From: Bacillus albus
Lineage (GTDB): Bacteria; Bacillota; Bacilli; Bacillales; Bacillaceae_G
Length of the DNA stretch: 64,000 nucleotides
Direction: 5' to 3'
Assembly: GCF_001884185.1 (NCBI RefSeq)
Contig: NZ_MAOE01000035.1
Location: 310,001 to 374,000, forward strand
Below the pieces are notes generated by a model, which had not been told where the DNA came from, did no database searches, and saw only the letters and a list, made by a program, of their open reading frames with translations. Positions 26,130 to 39,005 of this stretch are shown in pieces (position 1 is the first letter of the stretch; each line of letters opens with the position of its first letter). The position numbers and the translations under genes were made by a program.

Positions 26130-28472
26130 GTGAAAAAGTCAAAAAAAATGCTAGCTGGAGCAACTCTTGCTATAGGTGTAATAGCGCCGCAAGTATTGCC
26201 AACAACAGCTCATGCGGATGAGCAAACTGGGGAGAGTACGGTTAACTTACGAATTCTAGAAACATCAGATATTCATGTTAACTTAATGAATTACGATTAT
26301 TATCAAACGAAAACTGATAATAAAGTAGGTCTCGTACAAACGGCAACACTTGTTAATAAAGCACGTGAAGAAGCGAAGAACTCTGTCCTATTTGATGATG
26401 GGGATGCATTACAAGGGACACCGCTTGGAGATTATGTAGCGAATAAAATAAATGATCCGAAGAAGCCTGTGGATACTAGTTATACACATCCATTATATCG
26501 TTTAATGAATTTAATGAAGTATGACGTCATTTCTCTTGGGAATCATGAATTTAACTACGGTTTAGACTATTTAAACAAAGTAATTAGTAAAACAGAGTTC
26601 CCGGTTATTAACTCGAACGTCTACAAAGATGATAAAGATAATAATGAAGAGAACGACCAAAACTACTTTAAACCATATCATGTTTTTGAAAAAGAAGTAG
26701 AAGATGAATCAGGACAAAAACAAAAAGTGAAAATTGGCGTAATGGGATTTGTTCCACCTCAAGTTATGAACTGGGATAAAGCAAATTTAGAAGGAAAAGT
26801 GAAAGCGAAAGATATAGTTGAAACAGCGAAGAAAATGGTGCCAAAAATGAAAGCTGAAGGTGCAGATGTTATCGTTGCACTAGCACATTCTGGTGTTGAT
26901 AAGAGTGGCTACAACGTAGGTATGGAAAACGCTTCGTATTATTTAACAGAAGTTCCTGGTGTAGATGCAGTATTAATGGGCCATTCACATACTGAAATGA
27001 AGGATGTATTTAATGGTGTTCCAGTTGTAATGCCTGGTGTCTTTGGAAGTAACTTAGGTATTATTGATATGCAATTGAAAAAGGTAAATGGAAAATGGGA
27101 AGTACAAAAAGAGCAATCAAAGCCGCAACTTCGTCCGATTGCTGATAGTAAAGGGAACCCATTAGTAAAATCTGATGAAAAATTAGTTAATGAAATTAAA
27201 GATGATCATCAAGCGACAATTGATTATGTAAATACAGCTGTAGGAAAAACGACGGCACCAATTAATAGTTATTTCTCATTAGTACAAGATGATCCTTCTG
27301 TACAACTTGTGACAAATGCACAGAAATGGTATGTAGAAAAGTTATTTGCTGAAAATGGACAGTATAGCAAATATAAAGGAATTCCAGTCTTATCTGCAGG
27401 AGCACCATTTAAAGCAGGTGGCCGAAACGGTGCTACATATTATACGGACATTCCAGCTGGAACGTTAGCAATTAAAAACGTTGCAGATTTATATGTATAT
27501 CCAAATACGTTATATGCTGTAAAAGTAAATGGGGCACAAGTGAAAGAATGGCTTGAAATGTCTGCAGGTCAGTTTAATCAAATTGATCCAAAGAAAACAG
27601 AAGAACAGCCGTTAGTAAATATAGGCTATCCTACATATAACTTCGATATTTTAGATGGCTTAAAATACGAAATTGATGTAACACAACCGGCAAAATACGA
27701 TAAAGATGGTAAAGTTGTAAATGCAAATACGAATCGTATTATAAATATGACGTATGAAGGTAAACCAGTAGCTGATAATCAAGAGTTCATCGTCGCTACA
27801 AATAACTATCGTGGAAGTAGCCAAACGTTCCCAGGTGTAAGTAAAGGGGAAGTTGTATACCAATCACAAGATGAAACACGTCAAATCATTGTGAAGTATA
27901 TGCAAGAAACACCAGTTATTGATCCAGCAGCAGATAAAAATTGGACGTTTAAACCAATTGTTGCGGAAAAATTAAATACAACATTCGATTCTTCACCAAA
28001 TGCACAAAAGTATATAAAGAAAGATGGGAAAATATCGTACGTTGGACCATCTGAAAATGAATTTGCTAAATATGCAATTGATATAACGAAGAAGAACGAT
28101 GAGGGTAAAGAAACGGGTGGAGAGAATCCAACACCACCGCCAACAGGCGAAGGAAATAATGGAGGAAATCCAACAACACCACCAACAGGTGAAGGAAATA
28201 ATGGAGAAAATCCAACGACACCACCAACAGGTGAAGGTAGTAATGGAGAAAATCCAACGACACCACCGACAAATGAAGGTAATAATGCAGGGGCTGGACA
28301 AACTACGACGGGTAATGAAAACTCAAAAGAAACAACAACTGTAAGTGAAAAGCAAGAAGAACGTGATTTACCGAAAACAGGTACAAGTGTTGTTTCTACA
28401 ATTGGGGCAGGTTTAGCGTTTGTTGGAGCGGGATTACTTCTGTTATTTAGAAGAAAGAAAGCGAATAGATAG
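26130..28472 (+). CDS. LPXTG wall-anchored 5'-nucleotidase / 2',3'-cyclic-nucleotide phosphodiesterase
   Basis: A 780-residue surface enzyme that would release nucleosides and phosphate from nucleotides outside the cell. Order: signal peptide (cleavage near AHADE, about residue 29); calcineurin-like metallophosphatase domain (TSDIHVN, DDGDALQGTP, LGNHEFNYG, ALAHSGVD, MGHSHTEM); 5'-nucleotidase C-terminal domain; four 14-residue Pro/Thr/Gly repeats (NPTTPPTGEGNNGE type); sortase signal LPKTG (747-751), hydrophobic stretch and RRKKANR tail. It starts with GTG at 26130 after AAGGGGG. Confidence 0.9.
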   Translation: MKKSKKMLAGATLAIGVIAPQVLPTTAHADEQTGESTVNLRILETSDIHVNLMNYDYYQTKTDNKVGLVQTATLVNKAREEAKNSVLFDDGDALQGTPLGDYVANKINDPKKPVDTSYTHPLYRLMNLMKYDVISLGNHEFNYGLDYLNKVISKTEFPVINSNVYKDDKDNNEENDQNYFKPYHVFEKEVEDESGQKQKVKIGVMGFVPPQVMNWDKANLEGKVKAKDIVETAKKMVPKMKAEGADVIVALAHSGVDKSGYNVGMENASYYLTEVPGVDAVLMGHSHTEMKDVFNGVPVVMPGVFGSNLGIIDMQLKKVNGKWEVQKEQSKPQLRPIADSKGNPLVKSDEKLVNEIKDDHQATIDYVNTAVGKTTAPINSYFSLVQDDPSVQLVTNAQKWYVEKLFAENGQYSKYKGIPVLSAGAPFKAGGRNGATYYTDIPAGTLAIKNVADLYVYPNTLYAVKVNGAQVKEWLEMSAGQFNQIDPKKTEEQPLVNIGYPTYNFDILDGLKYEIDVTQPAKYDKDGKVVNANTNRIINMTYEGKPVADNQEFIVATNNYRGSSQTFPGVSKGEVVYQSQDETRQIIVKYMQETPVIDPAADKNWTFKPIVAEKLNTTFDSSPNAQKYIKKDGKISYVGPSENEFAKYAIDITKKNDEGKETGGENPTPPPTGEGNNGGNPTTPPTGEGNNGENPTTPPTGEGSNGENPTTPPTNEGNNAGAGQTTTGNENSKETTTVSEKQEERDLPKTGTSVVSTIGAGLAFVGAGLLLLFRRKKANR
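28125..28292 (+). repeat. Four tandem 42-bp units in the wall-anchored nucleotidase gene
   Basis: Four copies of a 14-codon unit (NPTPPPTGEGNNGG, NPTTPPTGEGNNGE, NPTTPPTGEGSNGE, NPTTPPTNEGNNAG). Middle units are nearly identical at the DNA level, so copy number may vary between strains. At protein level they form a flexible wall-spanning linker. Confidence 0.88.
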
Positions 28473-28483
28473 TCGAGAAATAT

Positions 28484-28516
28484 AAAAAGGATTACCGATT
28501 CAGGTAATCCTTTTTA
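28484..28516. terminator. Bidirectional terminator between the nucleotidase gene and the NhaC-type gene
   Basis: AAAAAGGATTACC pairs with GGTAATCCTTTTT. Confidence 0.88.
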
Positions 28517-28521
28517 GTATA

Positions 28522-29895
28522 TTATGAAATTGTTACTGCTTTTTCTTTCTTCCATGAAAGGCCAAATCCAGTAAAGCCGACGATAATCGTTACGACTGGG
28601 CAAGCTAAACAGAAAATTGCGTATGGAAGGTAATCGAATGTTGGAACGCTAAGGACGTTTGTTAAGAATACGCCACTTACACCCCATGGTACGAGCGGGT
28701 TAATAACTGTACCTGCATCTTCTAATACGCGTGATAAATTACGACGCTCTAAACCAACTTCATCGTATTTATTAGCAAATGCTTGTCCTGTTAAAACGAT
28801 GGATAAGTATTGCTCACCAAGTAAGAAGTTTACACCAATTGCAGTTGAAGCAGTAGAAATAATTAAGCGTGTGCTATTTTTAACGAAGCTAGAGATGATA
28901 TTCATCAGCTGCGTAATAATACCCATTCCTTGTAATAATCCTCCCATACAAAGAGCTAGGAAAATAAGGGCAATCGACATCATCATACTTTGTAGACCAC
29001 CGCGAGATAGTAAGCTATCAATGTCTTTTATACCAGTTTTAGAAACGTAGCCGTCTTGCATAATTTTCATTAAATCAGCTAAAGAAGTGCTAGGTTTAAA
29101 AATAAAGAGAATAATAATTCCTACTACAATTCCAGCAAGCAATGTTGGAACTGCTGGAACTTTTTTAAATGCAAATAGGAACAGTAATAAGATTGGAATA
29201 AGTGTAACGATAGAAATCGTTGCGTTTTTTTCTAATGTGCTAATAAAGTTTGTAAAGTCAACTTCTCCACCAGTGCCGCTTCCTAAAATGAAAAAGGCGA
29301 TAAAAGCAATAATGAAAGCCGGAACTGTTGTCCAAAGCATGTTACGAATATGCTCAAATAAATCTACACCCGTTACAGCAGGAGCTAAGTTTGTTGTATC
29401 AGATAAAGGAGACATTTTATCTCCAAAGAATGCACCAGAAATAATTGCACCAGCGATTAGAGCTGGATCGTATCCGAGAGCACTACCCATCCCCATAAAG
29501 GCAAGTCCTACAGTTGCGGCAGTTGTAAAGGCACTACCGATACTTGTTCCAACGATTGCACAAACAACAAAAACAGTTGGAACGAAAATTTTAGGAGATA
29601 CAAGCTGGAAGCCGTATACCATTAAAGTTGGGATTGTTCCAGCAGCGATCCAAACACTAATTAATACGCCTACAAGTAAGAAAATAAAAATTGATGGAAT
29701 ACCAGCTGAAATACTACTAATCATCCCTTTTTCCATAGTAGACCAAGAGATTTTTTTCATAAATCCAAATGCTAATAAAAGCACGATACCAAATAAAATT
29801 GGGATGTGTGGTGAAACTTCTAATTGAATAACACTAAAGCCAATACAGAAAAAGATAAATAATGTTAATAGAACAGATTCAATTTTTGAAACCAT
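28522..29895 (-). CDS. NhaC-family Na+/H+ antiporter-like transporter, probably for tyrosine
   Basis: A 457-residue polytopic membrane protein with about 11-12 helices and family motifs (GVLISVWIAAGTIPTLMVYG, GTSIGSAFTTAATVG, GAFFGDKMSPLSDTTNLAP, INPLVPWG). NhaC-type proteins are annotated as Na+/H+ or malate/lactate antiporters. The leader upstream carries a T-box with a UAC-like specifier, and T-boxes control amino-acid-related genes, so transport of an aromatic amino acid (tyrosine), as proposed for YheL-type proteins, is more likely than plain sodium export. GGAGGG precedes the ATG. Confidence 0.85.
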   Translation of the reverse strand: MVSKIESVLLTLFIFFCIGFSVIQLEVSPHIPILFGIVLLLAFGFMKKISWSTMEKGMISSISAGIPSIFIFLLVGVLISVWIAAGTIPTLMVYGFQLVSPKIFVPTVFVVCAIVGTSIGSAFTTAATVGLAFMGMGSALGYDPALIAGAIISGAFFGDKMSPLSDTTNLAPAVTGVDLFEHIRNMLWTTVPAFIIAFIAFFILGSGTGGEVDFTNFISTLEKNATISIVTLIPILLLFLFAFKKVPAVPTLLAGIVVGIIILFIFKPSTSLADLMKIMQDGYVSKTGIKDIDSLLSRGGLQSMMMSIALIFLALCMGGLLQGMGIITQLMNIISSFVKNSTRLIISTASTAIGVNFLLGEQYLSIVLTGQAFANKYDEVGLERRNLSRVLEDAGTVINPLVPWGVSGVFLTNVLSVPTFDYLPYAIFCLACPVVTIIVGFTGFGLSWKKEKAVTIS

Positions 29896-30039
29896 TGTTT
29901 TTCCCTCCTAAGTAATCTAAAATAGCTCTTTTTTATATAAAATTCGCCAATATTGTTTGTTTCCTTCTAAAATTTAGAATTTTGTGATAAATTATCGGTA
30001 ATTGTTGATCCTTCAATATGATAAGGAAATGATTGGATA

Positions 30040-30400
30040 AAAAAACGTCCCTGCATATAAATATGCAGGGACGAAGTAATCGCGGTACCACCCTAGCTTG
30101 TGAAATGAATGTATCACGAAATAAAGGGTCGTATGATATGCGCTAATAAAATAAAAACGCCCCTGCAATATATGCAGGGACGAAAAATTCGCGGTACCAC
30201 CCTAAATTGTGAAACAGTTTCGTTTCACCACTCTTTAGATATAACGGTCTATAACCGTCTTTCACTACTCCTTACGTTTCGCAAAAGAAGCTCCAGGGGG
30301 TAATTCATAATTCGCTCTGTACTGGTTTGCACCGACCACCAGCTCTCTGAAATCAGAAATCGAAATACTACTAAATCCTATCAATGCCGATTCATATGAT
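30040..30400 (-). promoter_or_regulatory. T-box riboswitch leader with two antiterminator/terminator modules
   Basis: Two exact T-box cores (AGGGTGGTACCGCG on the minus strand) occur at 30190-30203 and 30081-30094, each followed by a GC-rich terminator (30158-30182 and 30046-30073) with a T-run. The first module has a full Stem I: GATTTAGTAGT, the apical GGTGGTCGGTGCAAACC region, and a specifier stretch GAATTACCCCCTGGAGC whose codon would be UAC (Tyr; 30302-30300). The second module repeats only a Stem III-like hairpin plus antiterminator and lacks Stem I. A TTGACA (plus-strand TGTCAA, 30435-30440) may be the -35. The target is the NhaC-type gene ending at 28522. Confidence 0.9.
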
Positions 30401-30533
30401 GTTAGTTAAATTTTTATCATATATTCATCATACATGTCAATAAAAATGTGTAATATTTTTTTAGGGAAATAAAGGAGATAGGTTTTAACACTGAAAAACG
30501 TGCGTTATAATGAATTTGAAAGGGGAGGAAAGA

Positions 30534-30890
30534 GTGAAGAAAAAAATAATTCTTTTTATCACCTTACTAGTCATTGGCGGAAGTGCTGGAATTTACACGA
30601 CTTTTGTAGCTGAATCAGAGCAGGCGAAGCAAAAGCAAATGCAGCAGTCAGAAGTGAAGAAAGCGAAAGAAACTGAAGAGAAGAAGTCGATGGAAAAAGC
30701 AGCTGAGAAACTAGGGGTTTCTACGGAAGGAAAAACAAAAGAAGAGGTTACGAAAGAAATAAATACCGCGAGATTTGAGAAGCGCCATGATTTATTGATT
30801 GAACATGCAAAACAACTTGGAATTGATACAGAAGGAAAAAAAGATGAAGAGATTATTTTAGAAATTGGAAAGATACAACATGGAAAGTAG
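30534..30890 (+). CDS. Small exported or membrane-anchored protein with two 35-residue repeats
   Basis: A 118-residue protein: basic N-terminus and one hydrophobic helix (IILFITLLVIGGSAGIYTTFVA), a Lys/Glu/Gln-rich coiled segment, then two repeats with spacing of exactly 35 residues (KLGVSTEGKTKEEVTKEI and QLGIDTEGKKDEEIILEI). The GTG at 30534 follows GGGGAGG. The gene at 36975, on the far side of the biotin operon, encodes the same repeat with the same period. Function unknown. Confidence 0.75.
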   Translation: MKKKIILFITLLVIGGSAGIYTTFVAESEQAKQKQMQQSEVKKAKETEEKKSMEKAAEKLGVSTEGKTKEEVTKEINTARFEKRHDLLIEHAKQLGIDTEGKKDEEIILEIGKIQHGK

Positions 30891-30922
30891 AACAACTTAT
30901 CGTATGATAAGTTGTTCTTTTT
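30889..30922 (+). terminator. Terminator after the repeat-protein gene
   Basis: AACAACTTATC pairs with GATAAGTTGTT, then a T-run. It separates this gene from the biotin operon. Confidence 0.87.
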
Positions 30923-30947
30923 TAAGAACTACTTGATTTAAAAATAA

Positions 30948-31000
30948 TTGACAGTCATTTAGATTTAATGTTAACTATATTTATAAACTAGTTAACATTA
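30948..31000 (+). promoter_or_regulatory. Biotin operon promoter with BirA operator
   Basis: TTGACA (30948-30953) is followed by the perfect dyad TAATGTTAAC (30966-30975), 15 bases, GTTAACATTA (30991-31000). This arm length and spacing is the pattern of the BirA biotin-repressor operator in Bacillus. It covers the -10/start region, so biotin-bound BirA would block transcription of bioADFHCB. Confidence 0.88.
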
Positions 31001-31012
31001 GGGGTGACAATT

Positions 31013-34278
<3,266 letters not shown>

Positions 34279-34282
<4 letters not shown>

Positions 34283-35019
34283 AAGAGCTAAAGATTATTT
34301 TTATTCCTGGGTGGGGAATGGAAGAAGACGTTTGGACTTTAGTTCTGCCGTATTTTAAAGGGTATTCTGTTCAATGTATCAATTGGCGTAATGTGAAAGA
34401 ACAAAGTGAATTCGCGGGGCGAATAATAGATGTAGCAAAGGATGAAAATGTAATTTTAGTTGGATGGTCATTAGGGGCGTTAACGGCAGTTCAAGCTTAT
34501 AAAAAGGTTAATGTAAAAGGTATTGTATTAATTGGTGGTACTGCCAGATTTACAAATACGAGCGACTATACGAGTGGATGGAATGTTTTGCATGTAGAAC
34601 GGCTGAAAAAGAATTTGGCGAGAAAGAAAGAAGATACGCTCAAACGTTTTTATGAAAATATGTTTACGAAAGATGAGTTGAAAGAGAATAAAAGGTTTGA
34701 AGATATAATAAAACACTTTAAAGGTGATTGTATTCAGTCCTTACAATTAGGTTTAGATTATTTAATAGGAACAGATATGAGAGAAGTACTGAAAGAAGTT
34801 AAAGTACCTATACTACTTATTCACGGAGAGCAGGATGTAATATGTCCATTGTCTGCAGCACGTAGTATGGCTGAGAATGAGACTGCAACGCTCAAGGTAG
34901 TAAATGAAGCTGGACACGCATTATGTGTAACGAATTTCGAATATTGCGGAAATGAGATAATTCAATTTGTAGAGGGGATACGACATGATCAACAAAACGT
35001 TACTACAAAAACGGTTTAA
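34279..35019 (+). CDS. bioH: Pimeloyl-ACP methyl ester carboxylesterase (BioH-type alpha/beta hydrolase)
   Basis: A 246-residue alpha/beta hydrolase: oxyanion region [10 protein letters not shown], nucleophile GWSLGAL (GXSXG), acid Asp in HGEQDVICP and base His in EAGHALC. Placed between bioF and bioC, it should remove the methyl group that BioC adds, freeing pimeloyl-ACP for BioF. Sequence divergence from E. coli BioH is large, so the name rests mainly on context. Overlaps bioF by 4 and bioC by 35 bases. Confidence 0.82.
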
Positions 35020-35794
35020 CGTGGCAGCTGTATCCTACGATCAATATGCGAATGTACAAAAAAAGATGGCACATTCATTACTTTCTACATTGAATCGGCG
35101 ATATAGTGCAAATACATCGATACGTATTTTAGAACTTGGATGCGGGACAGGATATGTTACAGAGCAATTATCAAACTTATTTCCGAAAGCACATATTACA
35201 GCTATTGATTTTGCTGAAAGTATGATTGCAGTCGCGAAAACTAGAAAAAATGTAAACAATGTAACATTTTACTGTGAGGATATCGAAAGATTACGACTAG
35301 AAGAAACGTATGATGTCATTATTTCAAATGCCACATTTCAATGGCTAAATGATTTAAAACAAGTGATAAGAAATTTATTTCATCATTTGTCTATAGATGG
35401 AATATTACTCTTTTCAACGTTTGGACAGGAAACATTTCAAGAATTGCATGCTTCGTTCCAGCGGGCGAAAGAAGAAAAAAATATACAAAATGAAACATCG
35501 ATTGGGCAACGATTTTATTCGAAAAATCAGTTGCGCCATATATGTGAGATAGAAACAGGGGATGTACATGTTTCTGAAACATGTTACATAGAGAGATTTA
35601 CAGAAGTTAGGGAGTTTCTACATTCTATTCGTAAAGTAGGAGCAACCAATAGTAATGAAGAATCATATTGTCAAAGTCCCTCACTCTTTCGTGCGATGCT
35701 TCGCATATACGAAAGAGACTTCACGGAAAATGAAGGGATAATGGCGACGTATCACGCTTTATTTATGCATATAACAAAAGAGGGGAAGAGATGA
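34985..35794 (+). CDS. bioC: Malonyl-ACP O-methyltransferase
   Basis: A 269-residue SAM-dependent methyltransferase that methylates malonyl-ACP so that the fatty-acid machinery can build the pimelate chain. Motif I is LELGCGTGYVTEQL, followed by AIDFAESM, SNATFQWLND (post-motif typical of BioC) and FSTFGQETFQEL. An N-terminal [16 protein letters not shown] matches the BioC start region. The ATG at 34985 lies within the end of bioH. Confidence 0.9.
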   Translation: MINKTLLQKRFNVAAVSYDQYANVQKKMAHSLLSTLNRRYSANTSIRILELGCGTGYVTEQLSNLFPKAHITAIDFAESMIAVAKTRKNVNNVTFYCEDIERLRLEETYDVIISNATFQWLNDLKQVIRNLFHHLSIDGILLFSTFGQETFQELHASFQRAKEEKNIQNETSIGQRFYSKNQLRHICEIETGDVHVSETCYIERFTEVREFLHSIRKVGATNSNEESYCQSPSLFRAMLRIYERDFTENEGIMATYHALFMHITKEGKR

Positions 35795-35795
35795 A

Positions 35796-36794
35796 ATGAA
35801 ACAAGTACAAACAAAAAGGGATTGGAAAAAACTTGCATATGACGTAGTAGAAGAGAAAATGATTACGAAAGAGGATGCAATAGCGATATTAGAAGCTGAT
35901 GAGACAGAAGTTTTAGAAATTATGAATGCTGCTTACATCATTCGCCATCACCACTTTGGTAAGAAAGTAAAATTAAATATGATTATTAATACGAAATCTG
36001 GCTTATGTCCTGAAGATTGCGGATATTGTTCACAGTCTATTATTTCAGAAGCACCGATTGATAAATATGCATGGCTAACGCAGGAAAAGATTGTAGAAGG
36101 AGCGCATGAAGCAATTCGCCGTAAAGCGGGTACATATTGTATTGTGGCATCTGGTCGTCGTCCGACGGATAAAGAGGTGAATCACGTAATTGGAGCAGTT
36201 AAGGAGATTCGTGAAACGACAGATTTGAAGATTTGTTGTTGTTTAGGTTTCTTAAACGAAGATCAAGCAGGACGTTTAGCGGAAGCGGGTGTACATCGTT
36301 ATAACCACAACTTAAATACACATGCGAATAATTACGAAAGCATTTGCTCCACTCATACGTATGACGATCGTGTTGATACAGTTCAAAAAGCGAAACAAGC
36401 GGGTATTTCACCATGCTCTGGCGCAATCTTCGGAATGGGAGAAACAATAGAAGAGCGTGCTGAAATTGCATTCGAATTACAACGTATAGATGCAGATTCA
36501 ATTCCATGTAATTTCCTTGTTGCTGTAAAGGGTACGCCGCTTGAAGGGCAAAAGGAGTTAACTCCAGTAGAATGTTTAAAAGTGCTGGCGATGATGCGCT
36601 TTGTAAACCCAACGAAAGAAATTCGTATTTCAGGAGGGCGTGAAATTAATTTACGTTCTGTACAGCCAATCGGTTTATTTGCAGCAAACTCTATTTTTGT
36701 TGGAGACTACTTAACGACAGCAGGACAAGAACCAACTGCAGACTGGGGTATGATTGAAGATTTAGGATTTGAGATTGAGGAATGTGCACTATAA
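35796..36794 (+). CDS. bioB: Biotin synthase
   Basis: A 332-residue radical SAM enzyme that inserts sulfur into dethiobiotin. The radical SAM cysteines are in CPEDCGYCSQ; further Cys in CCCLGF and SPCSGAIFGMGE and the Arg in RISGGREINLR fit the [2Fe-2S] site. Last gene of the operon, one base after the bioC stop, with GGGGAAGAG before it. Confidence 0.94.
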   Translation: MKQVQTKRDWKKLAYDVVEEKMITKEDAIAILEADETEVLEIMNAAYIIRHHHFGKKVKLNMIINTKSGLCPEDCGYCSQSIISEAPIDKYAWLTQEKIVEGAHEAIRRKAGTYCIVASGRRPTDKEVNHVIGAVKEIRETTDLKICCCLGFLNEDQAGRLAEAGVHRYNHNLNTHANNYESICSTHTYDDRVDTVQKAKQAGISPCSGAIFGMGETIEERAEIAFELQRIDADSIPCNFLVAVKGTPLEGQKELTPVECLKVLAMMRFVNPTKEIRISGGREINLRSVQPIGLFAANSIFVGDYLTTAGQEPTADWGMIEDLGFEIEECAL

Positions 36795-36800
36795 GATAGA

Positions 36801-36835
36801 AAAAAAGCAAACTTGTAAAAGAGTTTGCTTTTTTG
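36801..36835 (+). terminator. Terminator of the biotin operon
   Basis: AAAAAAGCAAACT pairs with AGTTTGCTTTTTT. Confidence 0.87.
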
Positions 36836-36974
36836 TAAATAAAATGTAATAAATAGTTGTGAAAGCTTGATACTATTGGTTTTTGAGTGAAAAAAAGAAT
36901 TTTGGTGGACGAATTTTCCAAGCACCAATTGTACATAGTAAATATGTAATTTATATTGGGTTGGAGGATTTTAC

Positions 36975-37295
36975 ATGCACAAATATATATTAGCGATTAT
37001 GACTTGTCTCATTTTACTAAAAGCGATAAGTGCTGATCCAGTTAAGGCCGCCGAAAATCCTGAACAAAAAGAGATGCAACAACGAATTGAACAACATTTT
37101 CGAACGAAAGCTGAACATTTTGGATTGAAAACAGAAGGAAAAGATTTAAAGGAAGTACGAAAAGAAATTACTCTTATAGAAGAAGCGAAGAAAAGAGAGA
37201 ATGTATGGAGAACAGCACAAACGCTTCGTATACAAACAGAAGGGAAAACAATGGACGAATTAATAAAAGATGTACGGAAAAAAGTAAAGAAATAA
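36975..37295 (+). CDS. Small secreted protein with two 35-residue repeats
   Basis: A 106-residue protein with a signal peptide (YILAIMTCLILLKAISADPVKA, likely cleavage near residue 25) and a charged helical mature part holding two repeats 35 residues apart (HFGLKTEGKDLKEVRKEI and TLRIQTEGKTMDELIKDV). GGAGG precedes the ATG. It is a relative of the protein at 30534-30890; together they flank the biotin operon. Function unknown. Confidence 0.75.
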   Translation: MHKYILAIMTCLILLKAISADPVKAAENPEQKEMQQRIEQHFRTKAEHFGLKTEGKDLKEVRKEITLIEEAKKRENVWRTAQTLRIQTEGKTMDELIKDVRKKVKK

Positions 37296-37296
37296 A

Positions 37297-37321
37297 AAAG
37301 AGGCCGCAGCCTCTTTTTTTT
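37297..37321. terminator. Bidirectional terminator between the repeat-protein gene and ribH
   Basis: AAAAGAGGC(C)GCAGCCTCTTTT: a short GC stem with T-runs on both strands. Confidence 0.85.
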
Positions 37322-37781
37322 ATGCCCATTGTTTTGATAAGTGAGCCATTTCAATTGCAGCAACGGCGGATTCATAGCCTTTATTACCAGCTTTCGTGCC
37401 TGCGCGTTCAATCGCTTGCTCGATTGTTTCAGTCGTTAATACACCGAAAATAACTGGGATGTCTGTTTGTAGTGATAAAGAGGCAACACCTTTTGCAACT
37501 TCATTACAAACGTAATCATAATGTGTTGTCGCGCCGCGAATGACAGTACCTAACGTAATAACAGCATCATACTTCCCACTATTCGCCATCTTTTTAGCGA
37601 TTAAAGGAATTTCGAATGCGCCAGGCACCCAAGCAACATCGATATCAGCTTCTTCTACACCGTGACGCTTTAATCCGTCTAAAGCTCCGCCAAGTAACTT
37701 ACTTGTAATAAATTCATTAAAACGTCCAACAACAACCCCAACTTTTAATCCTGTACCAACTAAATGACCTTCGAATACCAT
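37320..37781 (-). CDS. ribH: 6,7-dimethyl-8-ribityllumazine synthase
   Basis: A 153-residue capsid-forming enzyme that joins 5-amino-6-ribitylamino-uracil and dihydroxybutanone phosphate. Motifs: [32 protein letters not shown] (catalytic His) and [11 protein letters not shown]. Last gene of ribD-ribE-ribBA-ribH on the minus strand, 18 bases after ribBA. Confidence 0.95.
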   Translation of the reverse strand: MVFEGHLVGTGLKVGVVVGRFNEFITSKLLGGALDGLKRHGVEEADIDVAWVPGAFEIPLIAKKMANSGKYDAVITLGTVIRGATTHYDYVCNEVAKGVASLSLQTDIPVIFGVLTTETIEQAIERAGTKAGNKGYESAVAAIEMAHLSKQWA

Positions 37782-37799
37782 AATAAATCTCTCCCTTAA

Positions 37800-38996
37800 T
37801 TATAAGTTTAGTAAATGTCCTAATTTGTTTACTTTCGTTTGTAAATATGTTTTATTCTCTTCTTTTGTTGGCATTTGCAATGGGACACGCTCGATTACTT
37901 CTAAATCGTAACCTTGTAAGCCAGCAATTTTTCGCGGATTATTCGTTAATAATCGTAAATGTTGTAAACCTAAATCTTTCAAAATTTGAGCGCCGATACC
38001 ATAATCACGCAAATCCGCTGGGAACCCAAGCTTTTCATTTGCTTCTACAGTATCGAACCCTTCTTCTTGTAACTTATAAGCGCGAAGCTTATTCAGAAGT
38101 CCAATGCCTCGTCCTTCTTGTCTCATATAAAGAAGAACGCCTTTTCCTTCACGCTCAATTTGAGCAAGTGCAGCATGGAGTTGTGGTCCGCAATCACAGC
38201 GGCACGAGCCAAATACATCTCCTGTTAAGCACTCTGAATGAACGCGTACAAGTACAGGATCTCCTGTTGAAATATCACCTTTTACGAGTGCGATATGTTC
38301 TTTCGAGTCTAATGAATTAGAATAGCCAATTGCATGGAAAGTACCGAAATCTGTAGGTAATGTAATTTCAACTTCTCGCGTCACTAATGTTTCATGGTGG
38401 CGGCGATAAGCAATTAAATCTTCTATTGTAATCATTTTTATATCAAATTGTTTTGCACACTGTAGTAAATCAGGTACGCGTGCCATCGTACCGTCCTCAT
38501 TAATAATTTCGCAAATGACGCCAGCTGGTTCTGCTCCGCAAAGCTGTGCTAAATCGACAGCAGCCTCTGTATGACCAGCACGGCGCAGGACACCGCCTTC
38601 TTTCGCAATTAATGGAAAGATATGTCCAGGACGATTGAAATGAGCACCTTTTGATGCAGGATTTAACAACTCTCGTATTGTAGTTGCACGTTCGTGAGCG
38701 CTAATCCCAGTTGTTGTAGAAACATGATCAATGCTCACTGTAAATGCAGTATGATGCGAATCTGTATTATGAGCGACCATTGGTTCTAATTGTAGACGTT
38801 CTGCGTACTCTTCCGTAATTGGTACACAAACGAGGCCGCGCCCATGTGTAATCATAAAGTTAATTGTTTCTGGCGTAATATACTCTGCTAAAGCGATAAA
38901 ATCGCCTTCATTTTCACGGTTTTCATCATCACATACGATCACGACTTTCCCTTTTTTTAAATCTTCTAGAGCTTCTTCAATACGATGAAACATCAT
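37800..38996 (-). CDS. ribBA: Bifunctional DHBP synthase / GTP cyclohydrolase II
   Basis: A 398-residue fusion. The N-terminal half (to about 200) is 3,4-dihydroxy-2-butanone-4-phosphate synthase ([39 protein letters not shown]). The C-terminal half is GTP cyclohydrolase II ([21 protein letters not shown], zinc Cys; [11 protein letters not shown]). It opens both branches of riboflavin synthesis. Two adjacent ATGs are possible; AAGGGGG precedes both. Confidence 0.95.
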   Translation of the reverse strand: MMFHRIEEALEDLKKGKVVIVCDDENRENEGDFIALAEYITPETINFMITHGRGLVCVPITEEYAERLQLEPMVAHNTDSHHTAFTVSIDHVSTTTGISAHERATTIRELLNPASKGAHFNRPGHIFPLIAKEGGVLRRAGHTEAAVDLAQLCGAEPAGVICEIINEDGTMARVPDLLQCAKQFDIKMITIEDLIAYRRHHETLVTREVEITLPTDFGTFHAIGYSNSLDSKEHIALVKGDISTGDPVLVRVHSECLTGDVFGSCRCDCGPQLHAALAQIEREGKGVLLYMRQEGRGIGLLNKLRAYKLQEEGFDTVEANEKLGFPADLRDYGIGAQILKDLGLQHLRLLTNNPRKIAGLQGYDLEVIERVPLQMPTKEENKTYLQTKVNKLGHLLNL

Positions 38997-39005
38997 GCTT
39001 CCCCC

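Noticed and set aside
28099-28344. Short repeated arrays (both strands) near 28.1-28.3 kb resembling a CRISPR-like pattern
   Set aside because: The 42-bp units are contiguous without spacers and are in frame with the LPXTG protein, so they are a coding minisatellite.
29087-29827. 246-codon open frame on the plus strand opposite the NhaC-type gene
   Set aside because: It is the antisense shadow of a membrane protein gene: no ribosome site, composition follows the complementary codons, and the minus-strand gene has clear family motifs.
30109-30303. 64-codon plus-strand frame
   Set aside because: Lies entirely within the minus-strand T-box leader; the RNA element explains the sequence.
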